Of a stretch of 64,000 nucleotides of DNA, positions 23,998-32,810 are shown one piece after another. Under the pieces are notes generated by a model, which saw only the letters and a program-made list of their open reading frames with translations, ran no database searches and was not told where the DNA came from. Position 1 is the first letter of the stretch. The number at the start of each line of letters is the position of its first letter. Where the stretch lies: positions 195,818 to 259,817 of the forward strand of contig JODI01000007.1 in assembly GCA_000720805.1 (NCBI GenBank), given 5' to 3'. This DNA is from Streptomyces violaceoruber. Its GTDB lineage: Bacteria; Actinomycetota; Actinomycetes; Streptomycetales; Streptomycetaceae. Made by a program: the position numbers and the translations under genes.

Positions 23998-25005
23998 TTA
24001 CGAGGGTGAGCTGAGGGATGAGGCCGGAGTCGAGGCGGCTCTGCGGCCCGCCCTCGCTACGGAGATCTGCCGTGCGACCCGGGGGCCGAGCACGGAGAGA
24101 ACGAGAAGAACGCCGGTGACGACGATCTGCGACTGGGCGGAGACGTCCTGGAGGCTCATCACGTTCTGCAGCGCGCCGAGCAGGAAGACTCCCGCGATGG
24201 CGCCGCCGAGCGTGCCCTTGCCTCCGTCGAAGTCGATACCGCCGAGCAACACGGCCGCCACGACGGACAGTTCGAGGCCGGTGGCGTTGTCGTAGCGGGC
24301 GCTGGCGTAGTGCAGCGCCCAGAAGATGCCGGTGAGGGAGGCCATCAGGCCGGTCACCGTGAACAGGATGAGCTTCTGCCGCTTGACCCGGATGCCGGCG
24401 AACCGGGCGGCCTCCTCGTTGGCGCCGATCGCGAACAGCGACCGTCCGAACGGGGTGGCGTGCAGGGCGACCACGGCGATCGCGAGCAGCACCACGAAGG
24501 GCAGGAACGCCTGCGGGATGAACGTGTCCCCGATGCGTCCGGCCGCGAAGTCCAGGTACTGGGTGGGGAAGTCGGTCACCGCGTCGGAGCCGAGGATGAT
24601 CTGCGCGATGCCCCGGTAGGCGGCGAGGGTGCCGATGGTGACGGCCAGGGACGGCAGCCCGAGGCGGGTCACCAACAGGCCGTTGACCAGTCCGCAGACC
24701 ACACCGAGCAGCAGGCAGATCGGGATGATCGTCTCGATCGTCATGCCCTGGTTCCACAGGGCGCCCATCACCGAGCCGGACAGACCGGCCGTGGAGGCCA
24801 CCGACAGGTCGATCTCGCCGGAGACCACCAGGAGGGTCATCGGCAGCGCGATCAGTGCGATGGGCAGCGTGTTGCCGATCAGGAACGACAGGTTGAGGGC
24901 GTTGCCGAAGCCGTCCACCGTGGAGAAGGACAGCAGGAGCAGAACGATCAGGAGGGCGCCGACGACGGTATCCCAGCGGACGGCGCGGGTGAGTGACTCA
25001 GGCAC
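23998..25005 (-). CDS. rhaQ: Rhamnose ABC transporter permease
   Basis: A 335-residue CUT2-type permease with about eight to ten hydrophobic segments, including VVGALLIVLLLLSF, LIGNTLPIALIALPMTLLVV, GEIDLSVASTAGLSGSVMGA (family signature after TM3) and ELSVVAAVLLGGIDFDGGKG, which is the loop that contacts the ATPase. It forms the rhamnose channel together with the next gene's product. Its start overlaps the stop of the second permease gene by eight bases, so the two are translationally coupled. Which permease is called RhaP or RhaQ is conventional; I assigned by gene order. Confidence 0.9.
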   Translation of the reverse strand: MPESLTRAVRWDTVVGALLIVLLLLSFSTVDGFGNALNLSFLIGNTLPIALIALPMTLLVVSGEIDLSVASTAGLSGSVMGALWNQGMTIETIIPICLLLGVVCGLVNGLLVTRLGLPSLAVTIGTLAAYRGIAQIILGSDAVTDFPTQYLDFAAGRIGDTFIPQAFLPFVVLLAIAVVALHATPFGRSLFAIGANEEAARFAGIRVKRQKLILFTVTGLMASLTGIFWALHYASARYDNATGLELSVVAAVLLGGIDFDGGKGTLGGAIAGVFLLGALQNVMSLQDVSAQSQIVVTGVLLVLSVLGPRVARQISVARAGRRAASTPASSLSSPS

Positions 25006-26083
25006 GGCCTGCGTCTCCCTTCTTCGGAGCCTTCGCGGTGGTGGTCCTGGCCGCGGCGGCCTTCTTCTTCAGGGCGGTGGCCACACGGAGCGCGACGACC
25101 CGGTCGACCGCGATGGCGAGGATGAGCAGGACGCCGTTGATGGCGAGCACCCACACCGAGCTGACGCCGAGGGCGGGCAGCACGCTGTTGATGGAGGTCA
25201 GCAGCAGCGCGCCGAGGGCGGCGCCGTAGACGCTGCCGGAGCCGCCGGTGAAGACCACACCACCGACCACGACGGCGCTGACGACGGTCAGTTCGTAGCC
25301 GTTGCCGGTGCCGGAGTCGACGTTGCCGAACCGGGCCAGGTACATCGCTCCGGCGAGTCCGGCGAGAGCGCCGCAGAAGGTGTACGCGGCGAGGATCCGC
25401 TTGCGGACCGGGATGCCGGCGAGACGGGCGGCCTCCGGGTTGGAACCGAGGGCGTACAGCTCGCGGCCGCTGCCGAAGTGCTTGAGGTAGTACGCGGTCG
25501 CCACCAGCACCACCAGGGCGATCATCGCCAGCCACGGCACCGCGGCCAGACCGCCGGAGCCGAAGTCCACGAAGCCGCCCGGCAGGTCGGCCGCCGTGAT
25601 CTGCCGGGAGCCGACCCAGATGGAGTCGATGCCGCGGATGATGTAGAGCGTGCCGAGGGTGACGACGAGGGCGGGCACCTGCCCGAGGCTGACCAGGAGG
25701 CCGTTCAGCAGGCCGAAACCGATGCCGAGCAGGACCGCCAGGACCACGGCGACGACCGGGTTGCCGCCGCCCTGGAGGTAGTCACCGGCGGCGAAGGCGC
25801 TGATGCCGAGGGTGGAGCCGACCGACAGGTCGACGTTGCGGGTGATGACGACCAGGGACTGGCCGGTGGCGACCAGCACCAGGATGGTCGCGTTCAGCAG
25901 CAGGTCCTTGATGCCCTGTTCGGACAGGAACTCGCTGTTGCCGGCCTGGGTGACGGCGATCATCACCAGGAAGACGACCAGGATGGCCAGTTCGCGCATC
26001 TTGAAGACACGGTCCACCAGCCGGGTGCCACTGGACCTGGGCACCTCGGCGACGGGCGTCTCGTTCGGGGTGAGCACCGTCAT
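24998..26083 (-). CDS. rhaP: Rhamnose ABC transporter permease
   Basis: A 361-residue CUT2 permease, paralogue of its neighbour: LAILVVFLVMIAVTQAGNSE, VVITRNVDLSVGSTLGISAF (signature), ELTVVSAVVVGGVVFTGGSG (ATPase contact loop) and several further helices. The start ATG (26083) overlaps the TGA of a 19-codon mini-ORF (26080-26139) in an ATGA arrangement. A GGGAGG ribosome site lies eight bases upstream, inside a segment duplicated from the end of the ATPase gene. A Lys/Ala-rich cytoplasmic tail ends the protein. Same operon as the other importer genes. Confidence 0.9.
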   Translation of the reverse strand: MTVLTPNETPVAEVPRSSGTRLVDRVFKMRELAILVVFLVMIAVTQAGNSEFLSEQGIKDLLLNATILVLVATGQSLVVITRNVDLSVGSTLGISAFAAGDYLQGGGNPVVAVVLAVLLGIGFGLLNGLLVSLGQVPALVVTLGTLYIIRGIDSIWVGSRQITAADLPGGFVDFGSGGLAAVPWLAMIALVVLVATAYYLKHFGSGRELYALGSNPEAARLAGIPVRKRILAAYTFCGALAGLAGAMYLARFGNVDSGTGNGYELTVVSAVVVGGVVFTGGSGSVYGAALGALLLTSINSVLPALGVSSVWVLAINGVLLILAIAVDRVVALRVATALKKKAAAARTTTAKAPKKGDAGRA

Positions 26084-26139
26084 GCGGCGGCCCTCCCGGT
26101 GGGCGGGGACAAGAGGGCAGCCCTCTTCGTGGCTGTCAT
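26080..26139 (-). CDS. 19-codon mini-ORF between importer ATPase and permease genes
   Basis: The ATPase stop and this ATG overlap as ATGA (26136-26139), and its own TGA overlaps the permease ATG as ATGA (26080-26083). The peptide is [19 protein letters not shown]. Its last six residues TGRAAA repeat the ATPase C-terminus, and CACCGGGAGGGCCGC-GCATGAC occurs at both junctions. The arrangement is best explained by tandem duplication of about 56 bases containing the original stop-start junction. Each junction keeps GGGAGG eight bases before its ATG, so the mini-ORF should be translated and should couple the two genes. A function for the peptide itself is doubtful. Confidence 0.55.
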   Translation of the reverse strand: MTATKRAALLSPPTGRAAA

Positions 26140-27653
26140 GCTGCGGCCCTCCCGGTGGCTGCGGCCATCACGGATTCCTCGGTGGCTTCGGAGCGCGGGA
26201 TCTCGGCGGTCAGGCGTCCCTCGTGCATCACCAGCACGCGGTCGGCCATGCCGAGGATCTCGGGCAGGTCGGAGGAGATCATCAGTACGGCGACCCCGTC
26301 GGCCGCCAGCTCACTGAGCAGCCGGTGCACCTCGGCCTTGGTGCCGACGTCGATGCCGCGCGTGGGCTCGTCGACGATCAGCACCCGGGGGCCGGTGGCG
26401 AGCCACTTGGCCAGGACGACCTTCTGCTGGTTGCCGCCGGACAAGGTGTTGACGGTGTCGGCGATCCGGGCGTACTTGACCTGGAGCTTGACGGCCCAGT
26501 CGAGGGAGCGGCTGCGCTCGGCGCCGCGGTCGACGAGGCCGGCCTTCACGGTCGTACGCAGACCGGTCAGGCCGATGTTGCGCTCGATGGACATGTCCAT
26601 CACCAGGCCCTGCGCGCGCCGGTCCTCGGGCACGAGGGCGAGGCCGGAGGCCATCGCGGTGGACGGGGCGCCGTTGGTGAGCTTGCGCCCCTGAACCTCG
26701 ACCTCCCCGGCGTCCCAGCGGTCGATGCCGAAGACGGCCCGCGCCACCTCCGTACGGCCCGCGCCGACGAGACCGGCCAGGCCGACGATCTCGCCGTGCC
26801 GCACCTCGAAGGACACGTCGGTGAAGACGCCCTCGCGGGTCAGCCGGCGCACGCTCAGGGCGACCTCGCCCGGGCGGACCTCCTGCTTCGGGTAGAGCTC
26901 GTCGAGGTCGCGGCCGACCATCCGGCGGACGAGATCGTCCTCGGTCATGCCGTCGATCGGTTCGCTGGCGATCCAGGCGCCGTCGCGCAGGGTCGTCACC
27001 CGTTGGCAGATCTGGAAGATCTCCTCCAGCCGGTGGGAGATGAACAGCACGGCTGCGCCCTGCTCGCGCAGGGTGCGCACCACACCGAAGAGGCGGGCCA
27101 CCTCGCTGCCGGTGAGGGCGGCGGTCGGCTCGTCCATGATCAGGACGCGGGCCTCGAAGGAGAGGGCCTTGGCGATCTCGACGATCTGCTGGTCGGCGAT
27201 GGAAAGGCCGCGCGCGGGACGGTCGGGGTCGAGTTCCACGCCCAGGCGCTGCATCAGCGCGAGGGTCGCGGAGTGGGTGGCCTTGTGGTCGATCCGGCCG
27301 AGCGCGCGCCGCGGCTGGCGGCCCATGAAGATGTTCTCGGCGATCGACAGGTCGGGGAAGAGGGTGGGTTCCTGGTAGATGACGGCGATACCGGCGTCAC
27401 GGGCGTCGCCGGGGCCGTGGAAGAGGACGGGCTCGCCGTCGAGCAGCACCTGGCCGGCGTCCGGTCGGTGCACCCCGGCGAGTGTCTTGATGAGGGTCGA
27501 CTTGCCCGCGCCGTTCTCACCGGCGAGTGCGTGCACCTCACCGCGGAACAGTTCCAGGGACACGTCCCTCAGTGCGCGCACCGCTCCGAAGGACTTGGAG
27601 ACGTCCTTGAGCGACAGCACCGGGGTCGGACCCGCGTCGGACGGGTAGGTCAT
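26136..27653 (-). CDS. rhaT: Rhamnose ABC transporter ATPase (two nucleotide-binding domains)
   Basis: A 505-residue CUT2-type ATPase with two fused ABC domains. The first has Walker [10 protein letters not shown], the degenerate signature [15 protein letters not shown] and Walker [12 protein letters not shown]. The second has [19 protein letters not shown], the signature [15 protein letters not shown] and [14 protein letters not shown]. This is the RbsA/XylG/MglA layout, in which the second Walker A is degenerate. The ATG at 27653 follows GAGGAG seven bases away; an earlier ATG at 27689 would add 12 residues. It is the first gene of the leftward operon and lies behind the promoter at 27723-27752. 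The symbol rhaT as used for actinobacterial and rhizobial importers is meant, not the enteric symporter. Confidence 0.9.
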   Translation of the reverse strand: MTYPSDAGPTPVLSLKDVSKSFGAVRALRDVSLELFRGEVHALAGENGAGKSTLIKTLAGVHRPDAGQVLLDGEPVLFHGPGDARDAGIAVIYQEPTLFPDLSIAENIFMGRQPRRALGRIDHKATHSATLALMQRLGVELDPDRPARGLSIADQQIVEIAKALSFEARVLIMDEPTAALTGSEVARLFGVVRTLREQGAAVLFISHRLEEIFQICQRVTTLRDGAWIASEPIDGMTEDDLVRRMVGRDLDELYPKQEVRPGEVALSVRRLTREGVFTDVSFEVRHGEIVGLAGLVGAGRTEVARAVFGIDRWDAGEVEVQGRKLTNGAPSTAMASGLALVPEDRRAQGLVMDMSIERNIGLTGLRTTVKAGLVDRGAERSRSLDWAVKLQVKYARIADTVNTLSGGNQQKVVLAKWLATGPRVLIVDEPTRGIDVGTKAEVHRLLSELAADGVAVLMISSDLPEILGMADRVLVMHEGRLTAEIPRSEATEESVMAAATGRAAA

Positions 27654-27696
27654 GAGGGGCTCCTCGACGACGCCGGCGGAAGCCGTCACAGCGTCG

Positions 27697-27708
27697 TGAA
27701 AGGTTTCA
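27697..27708. promoter_or_regulatory. LacI-type operator downstream of the importer promoter
   Basis: TGAAAGGTTTCA, read on the coding (minus) strand as TTGAAACCTTTCA. It lies about 15 bases past the -10 box of the leftward promoter, where a bound repressor would block transcription. The core GAAAC-TTTC recurs at 27763-27777 and 38927-38938. Confidence 0.6.
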
Positions 27709-27722
27709 ACTTGGTTGCCGGG

Positions 27723-27752
27723 ACGTTAGGCGTGCCAGACATGTCACGTCAA
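27723..27752 (-). promoter_or_regulatory. Promoter of the leftward rhamnose importer operon
   Basis: On the minus strand, -35 TTGACG (27752-27747) and -10 TAACGT (27728-27723) are 18 bases apart, a good match to the Streptomyces housekeeping (HrdB) consensus. The predicted mRNA would start near 27715 and carry the operator at 27697-27708 in its leader. Confidence 0.68.
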
Positions 27753-27762
27753 TGGGTCCGTC

Positions 27763-27777
27763 TCGAAAAAGTTTCGA
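27763..27777. promoter_or_regulatory. Second LacI-like inverted repeat in the divergent control region
   Basis: TCGAAA-AAG-TTTCGA, just upstream of the leftward -35 box. It shares the GAAAC/TTTC core with the other candidate operators and could serve looping or the rightward promoter. Confidence 0.45.
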
Positions 27778-27826
27778 TAGCCCAAGGTCACGGTCAGAGC
27801 ACGGCGAACGAGGTGTGCCGCAACCC

Positions 27827-27855
27827 TTGACACCCCTGCTGGGGAGCCATAGCTT
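27827..27855 (+). promoter_or_regulatory. Promoter of the rightward rhamnose catabolic operon
   Basis: -35 TTGACA (27827-27832), 17-base spacer, -10 TAGCTT (27850-27855): a near-ideal housekeeping promoter. Transcription would start close to 27862, exactly at the edge of the palindromic operator. Confidence 0.75.
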
Positions 27856-27862
27856 CGCGGTT

Positions 27863-27874
27863 TGAATCGATTCA
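27863..27874. promoter_or_regulatory. Palindromic operator of the catabolic operon
   Basis: TGAATCGATTCA, a perfect 12-bp palindrome with a central CG, at about +2 to +13 of the rhamnose isomerase transcript. Its right half (ATCGATTCAT) occurs again at 38807-38816 in front of the alpha-L-rhamnosidase gene, which makes a common regulator likely. Confidence 0.68.
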
Positions 27875-27902
27875 TACGGAACGGCTGGCAGAGGAGCCCC
27901 AA

Positions 27903-29063
27903 GTGACCGAGTTGGCTGCGGTGAAGGCCGCTCTCAAGTCCCAGGCAGTCGAGACGCCGTCGTGGGCGTACGGGAACTCGGGGACGCGTTTCAAGGTGTT
28001 CGCGCAACCGGGTGTCCCCCGCGACCCGTGGGAGAAGCTGGCGGACGCGGCGAAGGTGCACGAGTTCACGGGCGTGGCGCCGACGGTCGCGCTGCACATT
28101 CCCTGGGACAAGGTCGACGACTATGCCGCGCTGGCGAAGTACGCCGAGGAACGCGGCGTGAAGCTGGGCGCGATCAATTCGAACACGTTCCAGGACGACG
28201 CCTACAAGCTGGGCAGCATCTGTCACGCGGACCCCGCGGTGCGGCGCAAGGCGCTGGATCACCTGCTGGAGTGCGTGGACATCATGGACGCCACCGGCTC
28301 GCGTGACCTGAAGCTGTGGTTCGCCGACGGCACGAACTATCCCGGGCAGGACGACCTCCGGGAACGCCAGGACCGGCTCGCCGAGGGCCTGGCCGAGGTG
28401 TACCGGCGGCTCGGCGAGAACCAGCGGATGCTGCTGGAGTACAAGTTCTTCGAGCCCGCCTTCTACTCGACGGACGTGCCGGACTGGGGCACGGCGTACG
28501 CCCACTGCCTCAAGCTCGGCGAGAAGGCACAGGTCGTGGTCGACACCGGGCACCACGCCCCCGGCACCAACATCGAGTTCATCGTCGCGACGCTGCTGCG
28601 CGAGGGGAAGCTCGGCGGGTTCGACTTCAACTCACGGTTCTACGCGGACGACGACCTGATGGTCGGCGCGGCCGATCCCTTCCAGCTGTTCCGGATCATG
28701 TACGAGGTGATCCGCGGGGGTGGGTTCACCCCTTCGGTCGCGTTCATGCTCGACCAGTGCCACAACATCGAGGCGAAGATCCCCGCGATCATCCGGTCCG
28801 TGATGAACGTCCAGGAGGCCACGGCGAAGGCGCTGCTCGTGGACCGGGAGACGCTGGATGCTGCGCAGCGGTCGGGGGATGTACTGGAGGCGAACGCGGT
28901 GATCATGGACGCGTACAACACGGATGTGCGTCCGCTGCTGGGTTCGCTTCGCGAGGAGATGGGGCTGGATCCCGACCCGATGGCGGCGTATCGGCGGTCC
29001 GGGTGGGCCGAGAAGATCGTCGCGGAGCGGGTGGGTGGTCAGCAGGCCGGCTGGGGGGCGTGA
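27903..29063 (+). CDS. rhaI: L-rhamnose isomerase
   Basis: A 386-residue isomerase of the Pseudomonas stutzeri RhaI type, a xylose-isomerase-like TIM barrel. Recognisable parts are [44 protein letters not shown] (metal and substrate site), [20 protein letters not shown] with the metal-binding Glu, [19 protein letters not shown] and [18 protein letters not shown]. It converts L-rhamnose to L-rhamnulose in the cytoplasm. Start is GTG at 27903, with GAGGAG upstream; this opens the usual [12 protein letters not shown]. First gene of the rightward operon, followed at 192 bases by the aldolase gene. Confidence 0.93.
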   Translation: MTELAAVKAALKSQAVETPSWAYGNSGTRFKVFAQPGVPRDPWEKLADAAKVHEFTGVAPTVALHIPWDKVDDYAALAKYAEERGVKLGAINSNTFQDDAYKLGSICHADPAVRRKALDHLLECVDIMDATGSRDLKLWFADGTNYPGQDDLRERQDRLAEGLAEVYRRLGENQRMLLEYKFFEPAFYSTDVPDWGTAYAHCLKLGEKAQVVVDTGHHAPGTNIEFIVATLLREGKLGGFDFNSRFYADDDLMVGAADPFQLFRIMYEVIRGGGFTPSVAFMLDQCHNIEAKIPAIIRSVMNVQEATAKALLVDRETLDAAQRSGDVLEANAVIMDAYNTDVRPLLGSLREEMGLDPDPMAAYRRSGWAEKIVAERVGGQQAGWGA

Positions 29064-29125
29064 GGGACTGTTTCGCGTCTGCCGGGTGAGCCCGGTCGCA
29101 GGCTGCGGGCCGTATGCGGCGGTCG

Positions 29126-29188
29126 CTCCCCCAAGTTCTCGGCTTCGCTCGAACCCGGGGGAACCCCCATCGCGGCGGAAGCCGCACA
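29126..29188. repeat. Streptomyces REP-like intergenic palindromic element
   Basis: A stretch beginning CTCCCCCAAGTTCTCGGCTT and running into CGAACCCGGGGGAACCCCC and GCGGCGGAAGCCGCA. From memory this type of sequence (CCCCCAAG-TCTCGGCTTCGCTCGA- followed by GGGGG) is scattered between genes in many Streptomyces genomes. It can fold into a long G/C hairpin and lies inside the isomerase-aldolase gap, where it could moderate read-through. Confidence 0.6.
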
Positions 29189-29201
29189 TTGACACAGACC
29201 C

Positions 29202-29219
29202 GCGCCCCTGAAGGGGCGC
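29202..29219. terminator. Short perfect hairpin before the aldolase gene
   Basis: GCGCCCCT-GA-AGGGGCGC, eight pairs with a two-base turn, 35 bases before the aldolase/dehydrogenase ATG. Such hairpins are frequent in Streptomyces; here it could attenuate or stabilise mRNA ends in the operon. Confidence 0.45.
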
Positions 29220-29254
29220 TCACCTACACCCTCGTCAAGAAGGACTGAAGAGAC

Positions 29255-31294
29255 ATGGCACCCCATCCCGAAGCCGCCGCACTCCTCGCTCGTTCCCAGC
29301 GGCTCGGCTCCGATCCCCGTAACACCAACTACGCCGGCGGCAACGCGTCCGCCAAGGGCACCGACACCGATCCCGTCACCGGTGGTGATGTGGAGCTGAT
29401 GTGGGTCAAGGGGTCCGGTGGGGACCTCGGGACACTGACCGAGAGCGGGCTGGCCGTGTTGCGGCTGGACCGGATGCGGGCGCTGGTCGACGTGTATCCG
29501 GGGGTGGAGCGCGAGGACGAGATGGTCGCCGCGTTCGACTACTGCCTGCACGGCAAGGGCGGGGCCGCCCCCTCCATCGACACCGCGATGCACGGGCTCG
29601 TCGGGGCCGCGCACGTGGACCATCTGCACCCGGACTCCGGTATCGCGCTGGCCTGCGCGGCCGACGGGGAGAAGCTGACGGCCGAGTGTTTCGGCGACAC
29701 GGTGGTGTGGGTGCCGTGGCGCAGGCCCGGGTTCCAGCTGGGGCTGGACATCGCGGCGGTGAAGGAGGCCAACCCGCAGGCGATCGGGTGCGTGCTCGGC
29801 GGGCACGGGATCACCGCGTGGGGTGACACGTCCGAGGAGTGCGAGCGCAACTCGCTGCACATCATCCGGACCGCGGAGGCGTTCCTCGCCGAGCGGGGCA
29901 AGCCGGAGCCGTTCGGGCCGGTGATCGCGGGGTACGAGGCGCTGCCCGGGGATGAGCGGCGGGAGCGGGCGGCGGCCCTGGCGCCGTACGTCCGGGCCGT
30001 CGCCTCCCAGGACAGGCCGCAGGTCGGGCACTTCACCGACTCCGATGTCGTGCTCGACTTCCTGGCGTCCACGGAGCATCCGCGGCTCGCCGCGCTCGGC
30101 ACCTCCTGCCCCGACCACTTCCTGCGCACCAAGGTCCGGCCGCTGGTCCTCGACCTGCCGCCGACGGCTCCCCTCGACGAGGCGATCGCGCGGCTGAAGG
30201 AGCTGCACGCCGAGTACCGCGAGGAGTACGCCGCCTACTACCAGCGGCACGCCGAGCCCGACTCCCCCGCGATGCGCGGCGCCGACCCGGCGATCGTGCT
30301 GGTTCCCGGCGTGGGCATGTTCTCCTTCGGCAAGGACAAGCAGACGGCCCGGGTGGCCGGCGAGTTCTACGTCAACGCGATCAACGTGATGCGCGGCGCC
30401 GAGGCCGTGTCGACGTACGCGCCGATCGAGGAGTCGGAGAAGTTCCGCATCGAGTACTGGGCGCTGGAGGAGGCCAAGCTGCAGCGGATGCCGAAGCCGA
30501 AGCCGCTGGCGACCCGGGTGGCGCTGGTGACGGGCGCCGGCAGCGGGATCGGGAAGGCGATCGCCGAGCGGCTGGTCGCCGAGGGCGCGTGCGTGGTGGT
30601 CGCGGACCTGAACGCCGAGAACGCCCAGGCCGTCGCCGAGGAGCTCGGCGGGAGCGACAAGGCCGTCGCCGTGACCGTCGACGTCACCTCCGAGGAGCAG
30701 ATCGCGGAGGCGTTCAAGGCGGCGGCGCTCGCCTTCGGCGGGGTGGACCTGGTGGTCAACAACGCCGGTATCTCCATCTCCAAGCCGCTCCTGGAGACCT
30801 CGGCGAAGGACTGGGACCTCCAGCACGACATCATGGCGCGCGGCTCCTTCCTGGTCTCGCGCGAGGCGGCCCGGGTGATGATCGCGCAGGAGCTGGGCGG
30901 CGACATCGTCTACATCGCCTCCAAGAACGCCGTGTTCGCCGGACCCAACAACATCGCCTACTCCGCGACCAAGGCCGACCAGGCCCATCAGGTGCGGCTG
31001 CTCGCCGCCGAGCTGGGCGAGCACGGGATCCGTGTCAACGGGGTCAACCCGGACGGGGTCGTGCGCGGCTCCGGGATCTTCGCCGGTGGCTGGGGAGCGA
31101 AGCGGGCGGCCGTGTACGGGGTGCCGGAGGAGAAGCTGGGCGAGTTCTACGCCCAGCGGACCATCCTCAAGCGGGAGGTCCTGCCCGAGCACGTGGCCAA
31201 CGCGGTCTTCGCGCTGACCGGCGGCGAGCTGACGCACACCACGGGGCTGCACGTCCCGGTCGACGCCGGCGTCGCGGCCGCCTTCCTGCGATGA
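29255..31294 (+). CDS. rhaEW: Bifunctional rhamnulose-1-phosphate aldolase / L-lactaldehyde dehydrogenase
   Basis: A 679-residue fusion. Residues of about 20-330 are a class II aldolase/adducin domain with metal-binding histidines in GAAHVDHLHPDSGIAL and GGHGITAWG. After a linker, residues of about 425-675 are an SDR domain with TGAGSGIG, NNAGIS and YSATK. Such fusions in actinobacteria, rhizobia and Bacillus cleave L-rhamnulose-1-phosphate to dihydroxyacetone phosphate and L-lactaldehyde and then oxidise the latter to L-lactate. Here that outcome agrees with lutABC being two genes further along. The kinase gene starts within its stop codon (ATGA at 31291-31294). GAAGAGAC precedes the ATG. 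The symbol rhaEW is a label used for such fusions. Confidence 0.9.
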   Translation: MAPHPEAAALLARSQRLGSDPRNTNYAGGNASAKGTDTDPVTGGDVELMWVKGSGGDLGTLTESGLAVLRLDRMRALVDVYPGVEREDEMVAAFDYCLHGKGGAAPSIDTAMHGLVGAAHVDHLHPDSGIALACAADGEKLTAECFGDTVVWVPWRRPGFQLGLDIAAVKEANPQAIGCVLGGHGITAWGDTSEECERNSLHIIRTAEAFLAERGKPEPFGPVIAGYEALPGDERRERAAALAPYVRAVASQDRPQVGHFTDSDVVLDFLASTEHPRLAALGTSCPDHFLRTKVRPLVLDLPPTAPLDEAIARLKELHAEYREEYAAYYQRHAEPDSPAMRGADPAIVLVPGVGMFSFGKDKQTARVAGEFYVNAINVMRGAEAVSTYAPIEESEKFRIEYWALEEAKLQRMPKPKPLATRVALVTGAGSGIGKAIAERLVAEGACVVVADLNAENAQAVAEELGGSDKAVAVTVDVTSEEQIAEAFKAAALAFGGVDLVVNNAGISISKPLLETSAKDWDLQHDIMARGSFLVSREAARVMIAQELGGDIVYIASKNAVFAGPNNIAYSATKADQAHQVRLLAAELGEHGIRVNGVNPDGVVRGSGIFAGGWGAKRAAVYGVPEEKLGEFYAQRTILKREVLPEHVANAVFALTGGELTHTTGLHVPVDAGVAAAFLR

Positions 31295-32739
31295 GCGGGG
31301 CCGTGAAGTCGTACGCCGCGGTCGACCTCGGCGCGTCCAGCGGACGTGTCATGGTCGGCCGTGTCGGCCCCGACAGCCTGCGGCTGACCGAGGCCCACCG
31401 CTTCCCCAACCGGCCGGTGAGGGTGCCGGAGGGGCTGCGGTGGGACATCCTCGGGCTGTACCGGGGTGTCCTCGACGGGCTGCGGGCGGCCGGCCAGGTC
31501 GACTCGGTCGGCATCGACAGCTGGGCCGTGGACTACGGACTGCTCGACGCAGACGGGTCGCTGCTCGGCAACCCGGTCCACTACCGGGACGCGCGGACCG
31601 AGGGGATCGCGGAAAAGGTGTGGGCGACTGTGCCGGCGCCCGAGCTGTACGCGGCGACCGGGTTGCAGTACGCGCCCTTCAACACCCTGTATCAGCTGGT
31701 CGCGGCCCGCTCCTCCAGCCAACTGGCCCACGCGGGGCGCCTGTTGCTCATTCCCGACCTGCTCTCCTACTGGCTCACGGGTGAGCAGGGCACCGAGCTG
31801 ACCAACGCGTCGACGACCCAGCTGATCGACCCCCGCACGCGCGAGTGGTCGTCCGACATCGCGTCCCGGCTCGGCGTCGACCTGGGCCTGTTCGCGCCGC
31901 TGCGGCAGCCCGGCGATCCGGCGGGCGTGCTGCGGCCGGACGTGCTGGAGGAGATCGGGCTGACCGGACCGGTGCCGGTGACGGCGGTCGGATCGCACGA
32001 CACCGCCTCCGCCGTGGCGGCCGTACCGGCCGCCGGTGGCCGGTTCGCGTACATCTGCACCGGCACCTGGTCGCTGGCCGGGCTGGAGCTGGACGCGCCG
32101 GTGCTGTCGGAAGAGAGCCGGCTGGCCAACTTCACCAACGAGTTGGGACTGGACGGCACGGTCCGGTATCTGCGCAACATCATGGGCCTGTGGCTGCTCC
32201 AGGAGTGCGTACGCGACTGGGGAGAGCCCGAGTTGGGCGAGCTGCTCCTCGACGCGGCCAAGGTGCCGGCGCTGCGGTCGGTGGTGGACGCGGGGGACGC
32301 CGCGTTCCTGGCGCCGGGCCGGATGCCGGAGCGGATCGCCGAGGCGTGCCGCGCGTCGGGACAGCCGGTGCCCGCCTCGCCCGCCGAGATCACGCGCTGC
32401 ATCCTGGACTCCCTCGCCCTGGCCCATCGCCGGGCCGTGCAGGACGCGCAGCGGCTGGCCGACCACCCGGTCGACGTCGTGTACGTCGTCGGCGGGGGCA
32501 CCCGCAACGCCCTGTTGTGCCAGCTGACCGCCGACGCCTGCGGGCTGCCGGTCGTCGCGGGCCCGACGGAGGCGGCGGCCCTGGGCAACGTCCTGGTGCA
32601 GGCCCGGGCCCACGGGCTGGTGGGCGACCTGGCGGGGGCGCGCGAGCTGCTCGTGCGGACCCAGCCGCTGACCCGGTACGAGCCACAGGGCGACCCGGCC
32701 CGCTGGCGCGAGGCGCAGGCCCGGCTCACCGTGGGGTGA
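31291..32739 (+). CDS. rhaB: L-rhamnulokinase
   Basis: A 482-residue FGGY-family sugar kinase. The N-terminal phosphate loop is AAVDLGASSGRVMVG; IDSWAVDYGLLD, GNPVHYRDARTEG, IPDLLSYWLTG, TNASTTQLIDP and VGSHDTASAV mark rhamnulokinase; the C-terminal adenosine loop is VVGGGTRNALLCQLTADACG. It phosphorylates L-rhamnulose at C1 with ATP. It is translationally coupled to the aldolase gene through ATGA, in the order isomerase, aldolase/dehydrogenase, kinase. A hairpin and a possible new promoter lie between it and lutA. Confidence 0.93.
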   Translation: MSGAVKSYAAVDLGASSGRVMVGRVGPDSLRLTEAHRFPNRPVRVPEGLRWDILGLYRGVLDGLRAAGQVDSVGIDSWAVDYGLLDADGSLLGNPVHYRDARTEGIAEKVWATVPAPELYAATGLQYAPFNTLYQLVAARSSSQLAHAGRLLLIPDLLSYWLTGEQGTELTNASTTQLIDPRTREWSSDIASRLGVDLGLFAPLRQPGDPAGVLRPDVLEEIGLTGPVPVTAVGSHDTASAVAAVPAAGGRFAYICTGTWSLAGLELDAPVLSEESRLANFTNELGLDGTVRYLRNIMGLWLLQECVRDWGEPELGELLLDAAKVPALRSVVDAGDAAFLAPGRMPERIAEACRASGQPVPASPAEITRCILDSLALAHRRAVQDAQRLADHPVDVVYVVGGGTRNALLCQLTADACGLPVVAGPTEAAALGNVLVQARAHGLVGDLAGARELLVRTQPLTRYEPQGDPARWREAQARLTVG

Positions 32740-32750
32740 GGGGGGACTCC

Positions 32751-32776
32751 CCCGGGCGGTGGCCCGGGACTACGCT
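32751..32776 (+). promoter_or_regulatory. Hairpin followed by a -10-like box before lutA
   Basis: CCCGGGC-GGTG-GCCCGGG (32751-32768) is a seven-pair hairpin that may weaken read-through from rhaB. TACGCT (32771-32776) follows and could be a -10 box for a separate lut transcript, though no clear -35 box is seen. Confidence 0.35.
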
Positions 32777-32810
32777 GAACTCATCCGATGACCGACCATG
32801 AGGAGCCGCG

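Noticed and set aside
27763..27777. Intrinsic terminator between the divergent rhamnose operons
   Set aside because: The inverted repeat is A/T-rich with short arms in a divergent promoter region where no transcript ends; an operator fits better.
29039..31252. Minus-strand frame of 737 codons opposite the aldolase/dehydrogenase fusion
   Set aside because: Shadow composition; the plus-strand gene has clear aldolase and SDR motifs.
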